Assembly: GCA_025361725.1 (NCBI GenBank)
Contig: JANYJV010000062.1
Location: forward strand, 1 to 56,602
Source of the DNA: Acidimicrobiia bacterium
GTDB lineage: Bacteria; Actinomycetota; Acidimicrobiia; IMCC26256; JAENVU01
Direction: 5' to 3'
Length of the DNA stretch: 56,602 nucleotides
Each line of letters begins with the position of its first letter. The stretch's first letter is position 1. Of the stretch, positions 42,902 through 50,849 are shown piece after piece. Below the pieces are notes generated by a model. The model was not told where the DNA came from. It did not search any database and saw only the letters and a list, made by a program, of their open reading frames with translations. The position numbers and the translations under genes were made by a program.

Positions 42902-43957
42902 TCACACACCGACGCGAGCACCGCCCGCGGCTGCCGACGCCCGGATCGCATCAAGCACCCGCATGTCGAACACTGCGTCGGCGAAGGTCGGGACGGGCAC
43001 TGCGGCGCCGTGCGGGCGACCCTCGACGCCCGCCCGGAACACCTCGCACAGCCGGGTGTACGGACCCAGCTCGAGGTGGGTGTAGGCATGCATCGGATCG
43101 TCGGACCGCGCCGGGCCTTCCGGCAGCCACAAGGACGGTGGCACCTCCAACTCGTGCGTGCCCGTTGCGTCGGCCAACCAGGTGTGGCCACCCTCGAGCC
43201 ACACCGTGCCCCGGCTGCCGGCCACCCGGGTCATGCCGGTCATCGGGCCGAACGCCCCCGCCGATTGTTGCACCACGACATCGCATCCGTTGGCGAGCCG
43301 CGCCCGTACCGAGAACGAATCGTCGGCGCTGACGTCACGTTGACTGACCACGCGCACGGACGCGGACACACTGGAGAACTCGCCGAGCCAGACGCGAATT
43401 TGGTCGATCGCGTGCGATCCCGATGCCCCGAGCCATCCACCGCCGGCTTCACGATCGAACCACCAACTCGGCATGCGCACGGCCGGGTCCGCAACGAAGG
43501 GCACGTACTGCACGAGCGTCGCGATTCGGGGTTCACCGATCCGGCCGTCGGCGATAGCTTTTCCGAGGACCGCGCGATCGGGAGCCCACCGAAACTCGTG
43601 GCCCACGAGCGCGGTAACTCGTGCCCGCTCGGCTGCGGAGGCGAGTTCGGCGGCCGCGGTGGCGCGCAGGGTGAACGGCTTCTCACAGATGACGTGCTTC
43701 CCGGCTCGGATCGCGGTCAGCGCGAGCATCCGGTGTGACGCGGGAGGCGTCGCGATCGTGACCGCCTCGACCGCATCCAACACCGAGACCAGATTCGTGG
43801 TGGCCCAGTCCACTCCGACCTTGGCGGCGCGCTGTTCGGTGCGCTCTTGATCGGTCCCGACGAGCGCCACCACGTGGAAGCCGGCGGCGCGCAGGGCCGG
43901 AACGTGGACGCGCACGCCGAAGCTCGTACCCACCACGACCACGTTGGGCTTGCGCAC
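42902..43957 (-). CDS. Gfo/Idh/MocA family oxidoreductase
   Basis: 351 residues from GTG 43957, which shares one base with the stop of the upstream gene. VVVVGTSFGVRVHVPALRAA is the dinucleotide-binding start, VICEKPFTLRATAAAELA the EKP motif and LGASGSHAIDQIRVWLGEF the conserved active-site region with His. These enzymes oxidise or reduce hydroxyl groups of sugars and cyclitols with NAD(P). It is the last gene of the UGSC operon. Confidence 0.85.
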   Translation of the reverse strand: MRKPNVVVVGTSFGVRVHVPALRAAGFHVVALVGTDQERTEQRAAKVGVDWATTNLVSVLDAVEAVTIATPPASHRMLALTAIRAGKHVICEKPFTLRATAAAELASAAERARVTALVGHEFRWAPDRAVLGKAIADGRIGEPRIATLVQYVPFVADPAVRMPSWWFDREAGGGWLGASGSHAIDQIRVWLGEFSSVSASVRVVSQRDVSADDSFSVRARLANGCDVVVQQSAGAFGPMTGMTRVAGSRGTVWLEGGHTWLADATGTHELEVPPSLWLPEGPARSDDPMHAYTHLELGPYTRLCEVFRAGVEGRPHGAAVPVPTFADAVFDMRVLDAIRASAAAGGARVGV

Positions 43958-44892
43958 TAATAGCCCTCGTGCACATCGACGACGTGCAGCAGCGGTTCAC
44001 CGTCGAGGTATCGACGCAGGTTGACGCAGAAGATGTCCACGGCCGCGCCGACGAGATCGCGTGACGCCCACGAGGAATGCGGCGTCAGGAACACCTTCGG
44101 GTGTTCGTACAACCAGTGACCGGCGGGGAGTGGCTCCGGATCCACCGTGTCCAGACTCGCTCGGACCACTCGACCCGAATCTAACGCCGCTCGCAACGCG
44201 TCCTGATCCACGAGCGTGCCCCGAGCGATGTTCACGAAGTGCACGCCATCGGTCATCGCCGCAAACACCGGCGCGTCGAACATGCGACGCGTCCGGTCCG
44301 TGCCGGGTGCGGCGACCACCACATGGTGGGCGCCGCCCACGAGTTCATCCAAGGAGGTCACGACCTCCACGCCGGGGACCGGACTCGGCGTGGCCGTGCG
44401 CCGCAGCGCGCGAACCGTCATCCCGAACGCGAGTGCCCGCGTGGCGACGCCGGTTCCGATGCCGCCCAGCCCGACGATTCCCACGGTCTTGCCCGCGAGC
44501 GTGTCCATCCGCTGAAAGTTCCACGTGGCCGGGGGTTCTCGCAACCAGAAGTCCGGAAAGCCCTTCTCGAACGCGAGCATCGTGGCCAGCACGTACTCCG
44601 AGATGGGGATCGCACTTGCACCGCGTGCGCAGGTGACGATCGGGACCCGGTCGAGCACTTCCGGCGAGACGCCGTCGATCCCGGTGCCGGGCAGCTGGAT
44701 CCAGCGGACGCCCTGTTCGAGGAGCGGGAGGACCTTGGCGTCGTCCCATCCGCCGAACAGGACCTCGGCCTGCACGTCCGCGGGCGGGGCACTCGTGGAA
44801 GCGTCAATGACCTCGACGTCGGGGAATTCCGAGCGCAGGCGATCCGTCGCCATTCCCATCGTGTCGAACACCTTGACCCGCTCGCTCACCAC
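43957..44892 (-). CDS. D-isomer-specific 2-hydroxyacid dehydrogenase
   Basis: 311 residues from GTG 44892, with GAAGGTGAG upstream. KTVGIVGLGGIGTGVATRA is the NAD-binding motif. Arg in FVNIARGTLVDQDALR and the Glu and His in TVDPEPLPAGHWLY and LTPHSSWAS complete the catalytic set. It interconverts a 2-hydroxyacid and a 2-ketoacid. It is part of the UGSC operon. Confidence 0.85.
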   Translation of the reverse strand: MVSERVKVFDTMGMATDRLRSEFPDVEVIDASTSAPPADVQAEVLFGGWDDAKVLPLLEQGVRWIQLPGTGIDGVSPEVLDRVPIVTCARGASAIPISEYVLATMLAFEKGFPDFWLREPPATWNFQRMDTLAGKTVGIVGLGGIGTGVATRALAFGMTVRALRRTATPSPVPGVEVVTSLDELVGGAHHVVVAAPGTDRTRRMFDAPVFAAMTDGVHFVNIARGTLVDQDALRAALDSGRVVRASLDTVDPEPLPAGHWLYEHPKVFLTPHSSWASRDLVGAAVDIFCVNLRRYLDGEPLLHVVDVHEGY

Positions 44893-44929
44893 CGGCTCAC
44901 CTTCGCGCGACTGGCTGCCGTCGTGGACA

Positions 44930-46018
44930 TCAAGAGATGGCGCGGGTCACGGCTCGGGTCGGCCCGAACGAGTGCAGCGCCAGCGCGTGCAAGTTGGCAA
45001 GCCCGCCGTTGACCAACACGATGAGATCCTCAGGACGCTCAACGAGCGCCACCATGCCACGAGCGTCCACCCGACCGTTCGCTTCGGCACGGGCACGGTG
45101 CGCCGCCGGCCACCAGTCGTGCGGCAACGCCGCGTGCCCGTGCAGGATTCCGACGACGTCATCGAGATCGGGATACGTGTGAGCGATGAGCTCGGCCCAC
45201 GGCGGCGCGATGCACACCATGATCTGCGCGCCGTGGTGGGCGCCGATGAATGCATTGGTGCCGGCGAAGGCCAAGGACTTCCCGATCACCTCGAGCAGGT
45301 CATCGGCGTTGTCGGCGGCGATATCCGCGATGTCGATGGTGCCGGTGCAGCCGTGAACGGTCAACGCACTCTGACCGCCATCGACGCCGCGCCGCGCCGC
45401 GAGTGGCGCCCACGGCGATCGCTCCTCCCATTCGCCCACCACGATGCCGGCCACCCGCGCGGGCTGGCCGAACACACTCTTGGATGACACGCCCACCGCC
45501 TGCCCACCCACGTTGCGCGTGAGCAACCGCAGCGCGCGGCCGATCGCGGGTGCCGGGCCGGCCACGCCGCCGAAGCATCCGGCGTCGTAGGGGATCCCAA
45601 GGTCGTTGCGGATCGGACCGTTGACGAAGACGCCAGGGACCACGCAGCTGGTGGTGGTGTTGAGCGCGAACAGATTGAAGTCCGGGTCGCTCATCGCTTC
45701 GACGGCGGAACAGAGGAGTGGCATCGCCGCGGCCGGCGCGCCGGCCATCACTGCGTTGACGGCCAGCTTCTCCACCGTGCATCGCCCCTGGCGCGGCGGA
45801 AGGTCGCCGAGGTGAGTTTCCGGAAACCGTCCACTGGCGCGCACGTGGACGCGAACCCGTTCCTCGGTCGGAGGAATCAGAGGGAGGCCATCACCCCAGC
45901 CCGCGTCCGTCGCCAGCCGTTGGAACTCCACCGGATCGGCATCCACGTCCAACCGATCGGACACGAGCCATTCGACCGTGCAGTCCTCCGGACCACAGTC
46001 CTCGCGTGGTTGGGTCAC
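44930..46018 (-). CDS. Conserved partner protein of the UGSC selenoprotein, 362 aa
   Basis: GTG 46018 starts one base after the UGSC stop, so the two are translated together; an ATG at 46081 would overlap the UGSC gene. The core contains CTVEKLAVNAVMAGAPAAAM, MSDPDFNLFALNTTTSCVVP, VFVNGPIRNDLGIPYDAG, GRALRLLTRNVGGQ and GEWEERSPWAPLAARRG. I recall this arrangement from conserved hypothetical proteins that accompany or are fused to UGSC domains. Several cysteines (DCGPEDC near the N-terminus, TTTSC, DAGC) could take part in thiol or metal chemistry. Function unknown. Confidence 0.6.
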   Translation of the reverse strand: MTQPREDCGPEDCTVEWLVSDRLDVDADPVEFQRLATDAGWGDGLPLIPPTEERVRVHVRASGRFPETHLGDLPPRQGRCTVEKLAVNAVMAGAPAAAMPLLCSAVEAMSDPDFNLFALNTTTSCVVPGVFVNGPIRNDLGIPYDAGCFGGVAGPAPAIGRALRLLTRNVGGQAVGVSSKSVFGQPARVAGIVVGEWEERSPWAPLAARRGVDGGQSALTVHGCTGTIDIADIAADNADDLLEVIGKSLAFAGTNAFIGAHHGAQIMVCIAPPWAELIAHTYPDLDDVVGILHGHAALPHDWWPAAHRARAEANGRVDARGMVALVERPEDLIVLVNGGLANLHALALHSFGPTRAVTRAIS

Positions 46019-46019
46019 G

Positions 46020-46565
46020 TCATTCGTCCGCCACGTCGACGCCGAGCGCGGCGAGCAGATACGGCCAGTGGCCGATGGCAATCGCTCGCACCTCGGACTC
46101 GGTGCGCGTCTCGAGTGGATACGGCAACGCGTGGACGCGGAGACCCGACCGCCCCGCGTTGGCCGCCATCGTGCGCGCCAGCGCTTCGAACTCTTCGGTC
46201 ACGACGACGACCGCCGTCGTACCCCGTTGCGCCACAGCGACCGTGTCGTGAACGCTCCACGAGGTGCACGAGCCTCAATTCCCGAGGCCCACCACCGCGA
46301 CGTCGACCCGTTCGGCGAACGCTTCGAGTTCGGTGAATGTGGTCGCCGCGCCCTCACCGACCCGGTTCCCGGCGCACCACCGATCGACCGTCGCCCCCGC
46401 CGCCTCCAGTCGCGGTTGCCACTCGTCGAGCACCCATTCGTAGCTACGCCACGCGGTGTCGAACCGCAGACCCACTCGGCGCCCGCGCAGTGTTCCCGCG
46501 TCCGGTCCCGGGTCATCGACGACGGCCGGTGGCGGCGCCGTCGGATCGAGGATGGTGACTCGCAT
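46020..46565 (-). CDS. UGSC-family selenoprotein with in-frame TGA (Sec97)
   Basis: Reading from ATG 46565, 96 codons lead to VDVAVVGLGN, then TGA (46277-46275), then GSCTSWSVHDTVAVAQRG and on to a TGA stop at 46022-46020, 181 residues in all. The frame is open on both sides of the TGA and family similarity is continuous across it. The motif U-G-S-C is the one that names the UGSC family (seleno)proteins, whose other members have Cys in place of Sec. The C-terminal part has TAVVVVTEEFEALARTMAA and PYPL. A UxxC redox pair fits thiol/disulfide or reductase chemistry. Whether Sec is really inserted needs SelB and tRNA-Sec elsewhere in the genome. A nonsense mutation of a Cys form is the alternative. 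Confidence 0.75.
46246..46277 (-). promoter_or_regulatory. UGA(Sec) codon and candidate SECIS stem-loop
   Basis: Minus strand. After TGA (46277-46275) the stem GCACC (46267-46263) and GGAGC (46258-46254) pair with one A-A mismatch around the loop UCGU, which has a G as bacterial SECIS loops do. A lower stem UCGU/ACGA (46271-46268, 46249-46246) with a GUUC bulge extends it. The loop G lies about 15 bases after the UGA, slightly closer than in E. coli fdhF. Confidence 0.4.
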
Positions 46566-46603
46566 TTCCAACTCCCTTCGACCGGTTCGAGCACGACGCC
46601 CGA

Positions 46604-46801
46604 TCAGTCGCTGATGGTGATCGCGTGTTCCGGACAGTTGTCCCGGCCGACCCGGGCTTGCTCCTCGAGTCCATTCGGCACGACGCCGTCGCCGACAACC
46701 AACGCGCAATGGCCGAAGTCGTCCGGCGCGAAGAGTTGTGGAGCGAGGGCGTAGCAGCGTCCGTGCCCCGTGCAGAGTGCGGCATCGACCGAGACTCGCA
46801 T
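46604..46801 (-). CDS. P450-associated ferredoxin (CxxHxxC type)
   Basis: 65 residues from ATG 46801, overlapping the P450 stop by one base (TGATG). Cys10-x2-His13-x2-Cys16 and Cys57-Pro provide a cluster site in which His replaces the second Cys, a variant common among actinobacterial P450 ferredoxins with [3Fe-4S] clusters. It would carry electrons from a reductase to the P450 at 46801. A reductase is not in the window. Confidence 0.88.
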   Translation of the reverse strand: MRVSVDAALCTGHGRCYALAPQLFAPDDFGHCALVVGDGVVPNGLEEQARVGRDNCPEHAITISD

Positions 46802-47979
46802 CAGGAGACCGACCACACGAGCGGCAGATACTCCACGCCGCGAATTCCCATGGTGTAGATCGGCGTCTTGCCGGCCTCGACTTCGTACTGGGGCACCCGG
46901 GCGTGCAGCTCTTCGAGCGCAACGCGCATCTCGAGTCGTGCGAGGTGCGATCCCAGGCACCGGTGCACCCCCGCACCGAATGCGAGATGACGGTTGGCAG
47001 CTCTGGCGAAGTCCACGGATTCCGGATCTGCAAACTCGGCGCCGTCGGTGTTCGCCGACGCGAGCAGACAGGTGACCGTTGCGCCGGCGGGAATCATCGA
47101 CCCGGCGACCTCCACATCTTGGGTCGCGACCCGCACGACGCCGGGCACCGGGGTCTCCCATCGCAACAGTTCCTCGATCGCGGCCGGGATCAACGACGGT
47201 TCGTCCCGCAGCGCCTGCTGGCGCTCCGGGTGGGCGGCCAAGTACGCAACCGCACAACCGAGCGATGCCGTCACCGTGTCCAACCCTGCGAGCAGGAAGA
47301 GATAGGCGATGTCCATGATGTCTTCGGTCGTCAGGACCTCGCCGTCGATCTCGGCCGACAGGAATCCGCTCAACATGTCGTCCTGGGGCTTGCGTCGGCG
47401 CTCGGCGATGACGGTCTCGAAGTAGGCGTAGATCTCCGCACCAGTCTTTCGAGCCATCGCTCGCCCTTCGGCCGGCGTCGCCGCGACGGGACGAATGATC
47501 TCGTCCTTGAAGCGGAGAAACAGGTCGAGGTCGGCGAGCGGGAGGCCCAGAAGCCGGAGGAACACCGTGCACGGCAAGGGGATTGCCACTGCACCGTTGA
47601 ACTCGCACTCACCCGCCTCCGCGAACTCGTCGATCAGTTCGACGACGAGCGCACGCACGTCGGCCTCGAGCTTCTCCATCTCACGCGGTGCGAACAGCGG
47701 ATCGAGGAGCCGCCGGAACTTCACGTGGTCCGGCGGGTCGATCTGTAGCGGGATGAGCGGGCGGATGTTGCCGATGTCGATGGCATCCGAACCGGACGAG
47801 AAGAGATCAGGGTGGCGGAGCGCCCACACCACGTCCTCGTGCCGGGTGATGAGCATCATCTCTTCCGCTTCGACGACGCCCATGTCGCGCATCATCGGAT
47901 AGAACTGCTGCGGTCGGGCCGACATCTCCGGATCCACGTTTGTCCACCCCAGCTCCGGTACTGATTCCGCGTTCGTCAT
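46801..47979 (-). CDS. Cytochrome P450
   Basis: 392 residues from ATG 47979. The haem ligand is Cys341 in FGAGVHRCLGSHLARLEM. The I-helix is LFLLAGLDTVTAS, where AGLDT replaces the more usual AGxxT with acidic residue before Thr. The K-helix ExxR is in EELLRWETP. It is a soluble, bacterial class I enzyme that hydroxylates a small hydrophobic substrate. Its ferredoxin follows directly. The substrate is unknown, but position in the UGSC operon ties it to that pathway. Confidence 0.93.
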   Translation of the reverse strand: MTNAESVPELGWTNVDPEMSARPQQFYPMMRDMGVVEAEEMMLITRHEDVVWALRHPDLFSSGSDAIDIGNIRPLIPLQIDPPDHVKFRRLLDPLFAPREMEKLEADVRALVVELIDEFAEAGECEFNGAVAIPLPCTVFLRLLGLPLADLDLFLRFKDEIIRPVAATPAEGRAMARKTGAEIYAYFETVIAERRRKPQDDMLSGFLSAEIDGEVLTTEDIMDIAYLFLLAGLDTVTASLGCAVAYLAAHPERQQALRDEPSLIPAAIEELLRWETPVPGVVRVATQDVEVAGSMIPAGATVTCLLASANTDGAEFADPESVDFARAANRHLAFGAGVHRCLGSHLARLEMRVALEELHARVPQYEVEAGKTPIYTMGIRGVEYLPLVWSVS

Positions 47980-48034
47980 GACGTGTCTTCCCCTTGCGCC
48001 GAACCTGCATCTGACTGCACGCGAGCAACGGCGG

Positions 48035-48664
48035 TCAACTGAGCGTGCGCAGCTGCGTCGCGAGATCGAGGGCCCACGCCCGTGGATCCACACACGGCCA
48101 ACCGTGCTCGGGCAGATCGAAGTACTCGACAGACAACTTTCCGGCGTACGCGCGCGCGTCCAAGGCGCGCCCAACCGCGGCAAAGTCGACGACGCCATCG
48201 GGATCGTCGACATGAAGTTGGGTCCGACCGGGCGCGCCCTGACGGAGTTGCACGTGATCTGCGAACTCCATGAGCTCCACCGGGTCCTCGCCCCAGTCCG
48301 CCACATGACCAGTGTCGATCAGCAACGCCAGCCCTGGCACCTCGGCCATCATCGCCCGACACGTCTCGGCCGAGTGCACGACCGCGCCGGCCCACGGTTC
48401 CAGCAGCGCGCCCGGCGCGGCGCGGAACCACCGCACGCACCGCTCCCACATGCCCTCTGCGTTCGCAGGTGCCGGAGTGGAACACCATCCGGGGATCGGT
48501 TTCGGGAAGGCGGTGGGGCAACCGACCGGGAGGGTCAGCGTCGACGGGTCAACGGTGACCAGAGGATCGATGTGATCGAACCCGTCCTCGCGCGCCAGGA
48601 GCGCGCGCAGAGGAATCGACGGCTCGTTGCCGTAGACGATGTCGACGACTCCGAGCGGTCGCAC
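48035..48664 (-). CDS. Sugar phosphate isomerase/epimerase-like TIM-barrel protein
   Basis: 209 residues from GTG 48664, eight bases after the SDR stop. LLEPWAGAVVHSAETC, LALLIDTGHVADWGEDP, HVQLRQGAPG and AGKLSVEYFDLPEHG are spaced like the metal Glu/Asp/His residues of xylose-isomerase-like barrels. It is shorter than the usual 260-290 residues, so the N-terminal strands are abbreviated. Function in the operon unknown. Confidence 0.65.
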   Translation of the reverse strand: MRPLGVVDIVYGNEPSIPLRALLAREDGFDHIDPLVTVDPSTLTLPVGCPTAFPKPIPGWCSTPAPANAEGMWERCVRWFRAAPGALLEPWAGAVVHSAETCRAMMAEVPGLALLIDTGHVADWGEDPVELMEFADHVQLRQGAPGRTQLHVDDPDGVVDFAAVGRALDARAYAGKLSVEYFDLPEHGWPCVDPRAWALDLATQLRTLS

Positions 48665-48672
48665 GGTGCCGA

Positions 48673-49569
48673 CTACTTCTTGTGTTCCATCCCGCCCGGC
48701 ATCGACATACCCACGTGCTGGATGTGCTGGCCGAGGATCTTGTCGAAGTTCTCACTCACACCGTCCACATCGAAGCCACCCTCGCGGAACATGTACGCCA
48801 CCTGCTTCGGGTGCTGGTAGATCGTGTAGGCGAAGTCCGTGCGGCCGAGGATTTGACCGTTGACGTGACTCGCGAGGTCCGACGCGACCCAGGTGACCAG
48901 CGGCGCGTTCAGGGCCGGATCGGCTTCGGGTGGCGGTGCGGTGCCGGTGCGCTCGAACAGCGCCGAGGTCATGCGGGTGGCGCCGGCCGGCGACATCGCA
49001 TTCACGGTGACGCCGTACTTGCCGAGCTCGATCGACCAGATGAAGGTCATGCCCATGATGGCGGCCTTGGCCGCGCCGTAGTTGGTCTGGCCGAAGTTGC
49101 CACGCAACCCGGCTTGCGACGTCACGTTGATGATGCGGCCGTACCCGGCTTCCTTCATGTGACCGGCCGCGTGTTGCGCCATGTTGAAGGTGCCGTACAT
49201 GTGGACCTGCACCACGGCGTCGAAGTCCTCTGGGGTCATCTTCAGCAGTGAGCGGTCCCGCACGATTCCGGCGTTGTTCACCAGGATGTCGATCTTGCCG
49301 AACTCGTCGATCGCGGCCTGGATCGTCTGCCCGGCCGCGTCGTAGTCAGTCACGGATCCGTAGCTCGCGATCGCGCCGACCCCGAGCGCCTTGATGTCCG
49401 CGACCGTCTGCGCCGCCGGATCCTCGTCGGTTCCCTGACCGTCCAGACTCACGCCGACGTCGTTGATGACGATGTTCGCACCCTCGCGAGCCATCGACAG
49501 TGCGAACTCGCGTCCGATACCGCGACCCGAACCGGTGACGACCGCGACCCGACCATCCAGAATTCCCAT
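48673..49569 (-). CDS. Short-chain dehydrogenase/reductase (MFE-2 hydroxyacyl-CoA type)
   Basis: 298 residues. VVTGSGRGIGREFALSMA binds NAD, LVNNAGIVRDRS is the fold motif, and NVTSQAGLRG with TNYGAAKAA gives Ser-Tyr-Lys. The C-terminal extension and the adjacent MaoC gene match the dehydrogenase + hydratase pairing of peroxisomal multifunctional enzyme 2, here as separate proteins. They would hydrate an enoyl-CoA and oxidise the 3-hydroxyacyl-CoA. Confidence 0.85.
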   Translation of the reverse strand: MGILDGRVAVVTGSGRGIGREFALSMAREGANIVINDVGVSLDGQGTDEDPAAQTVADIKALGVGAIASYGSVTDYDAAGQTIQAAIDEFGKIDILVNNAGIVRDRSLLKMTPEDFDAVVQVHMYGTFNMAQHAAGHMKEAGYGRIINVTSQAGLRGNFGQTNYGAAKAAIMGMTFIWSIELGKYGVTVNAMSPAGATRMTSALFERTGTAPPPEADPALNAPLVTWVASDLASHVNGQILGRTDFAYTIYQHPKQVAYMFREGGFDVDGVSENFDKILGQHIQHVGMSMPGGMEHKK

Positions 49570-49619
49570 GACTGAGCTACTCCGCTCTCGAAAGTGAATA
49601 GTGCCGACGCGGCGAGTGG

Positions 49620-50036
49620 TTACTTCGCCACGCTTGCTGTTGCCGTACCGGCGAGTTTCTCTTCGCCATCTGCGTTCTTGGCCGAGAGCTCGAGATCCAC
49701 GAGCCCTTCGTCACCAACTTCATTGACGCCCGTGACGACGGCCGTGAAAGTCAGAGTCTCGCCCGGCCACACCTGCTTCGCGAACCGGACGTTGAACTTC
49801 CGCATCGCCTCCGGCCCGAACCAGTCCTTCACCACGCGGGCCATGAGCCCCGCGGTCAGCATGCCGTGACCGAACACCGAGGGATTGCCCACTTGCGCGG
49901 CGATCGTGTCGTCGTGATGCATCGGGTTGAAGTCGCCCGATGCTCCTGCGTACTTCACGAAATGGGTTCGGGTGAGGTTCTCGATCACGAGCGGCGGAGC
50001 CGCATCTCCGACCTTGAGTTCTGCGAGCTTCGGCAC
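49620..50036 (-). CDS. MaoC-like dehydratase (hot-dog fold)
   Basis: 138 residues from GTG 50036. KYAGASGDFNPMHHDD carries the (R)-hydratase motif with catalytic Asp and His, and FGHGMLTAGLMARV is the second hallmark. It probably hydrates a 2-enoyl-CoA, working with the SDR 50 bases downstream. It is the first gene of the minus-strand block and is divergent from the broken TetR gene. Confidence 0.85.
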   Translation of the reverse strand: MPKLAELKVGDAAPPLVIENLTRTHFVKYAGASGDFNPMHHDDTIAAQVGNPSVFGHGMLTAGLMARVVKDWFGPEAMRKFNVRFAKQVWPGETLTFTAVVTGVNEVGDEGLVDLELSAKNADGEEKLAGTATASVAK

Positions 50037-50129
50037 GTCCGGGACCTTACCCTGGACGCTTCGGGGACGGCCGCGCCGACCGAGCCCGAGCCTGACCGTG
50101 CGGTCCGAGACCCGGGTAGCCTCCTCCGA

Positions 50130-50746
50130 ATGCCACGACGTCGGTCGGCCGCGGAGGCGCGCACTCCGCCGGCGGAACTCCGACCTCGTGGGCAGCGCAC
50201 ACGCGAACGGCTGCTCGAGGCCGGCGCGACCGTGTTCGCCGATCGCGGCTACCACGCGGCGAGCGTGGACGACATCGTGAAGTTGGCGAAGACCTCGCAC
50301 GGCACCTCCTATCTGTACTTCACGAACAAGGAGGAGCTGTTCCGCGCGCTTGCGGAGGTGATCGCGGTACAACTCGCCGGGCTGACCGAGCAGTTGCCGT
50401 TGCTGACCCCCGGCCCCGAGGGACTCGCATCGCTCACCGAGTGGATGGCGGACTTTCATCGGATCTACGTCGGCGCAGGACCGGTCCTCCAGGCCTGGAA
50501 GCCGAGATCGTCGGCAACGACGTCGGGAAGCTGGCGGCCACCGTGTGGTCCTCCTTGACGAATGCGTTGATGCAACGCATCGCGGCCACCCCCCGGACCG
50601 ATCTCGATCCGGCCGTTGCGGCGCTGGCATTGGTCGCGATGACCAAGCGCGCGAACTACTACGTCCTCGCCGGACAGGTCGGCGTCGACGGCGACGTCAT
50701 GGTGAGCACACTCGCCCGCGTCACCCAGGCCGCCATTTTTGGTTGA
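50130..50746 (+). pseudogene. TetR-family regulator with a one-base frameshift
   Basis: From ATG 50130 the helix-turn-helix is complete (RERLLEAGATVFADRG, AKTSHGTSYLYFTNKEEL) and homology continues to GPVLQAW near 50500. After that the fitting sequence (LEAEIVGNDVGKLAATVW, LVAMTKRANYYVLAGQVG, VTQAAIFG) is in the next frame, ending at 50746. The offset corresponds to loss of one base. The DNA-binding half would still be made, followed by a short wrong tail. It is divergent from the MaoC gene, so it probably regulated the UGSC block. Confidence 0.7.
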
Positions 50747-50812
50747 ATTCCCTAAGCCGAAGGCGAGGGACGCGCGGCACGCGCTTTTCGACAGTCCGCG
50801 CTCCCGAGCCGG

Positions 50813-50847
50813 GGCCCGAGCGGCCTGCGACGCAGTCGCAAGAGCGG
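50813..50847. repeat. Single copy of the stem-loop repeat related to 26903-27085
   Basis: GGCCCGAGCGGCC, then the hairpin GCGAC-GCA-GTCGC, then AAGAGCGG. The flanks and the GCA loop equal those of the tandem repeat, but the stem bases differ on both arms in a compensating way. It lies between two convergent genes. Confidence 0.65.
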
Positions 50848-50849
50848 GG

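Noticed and set aside
46275..47033. TGA at 46275-46277 as the ordinary end of the UGSC gene
   Set aside because: The sequence after the TGA continues the same family in the same frame for 84 residues, and the partner gene starts one base after the second stop. An isolated 71-residue frame (46020-46235) would start without a ribosome-binding site.
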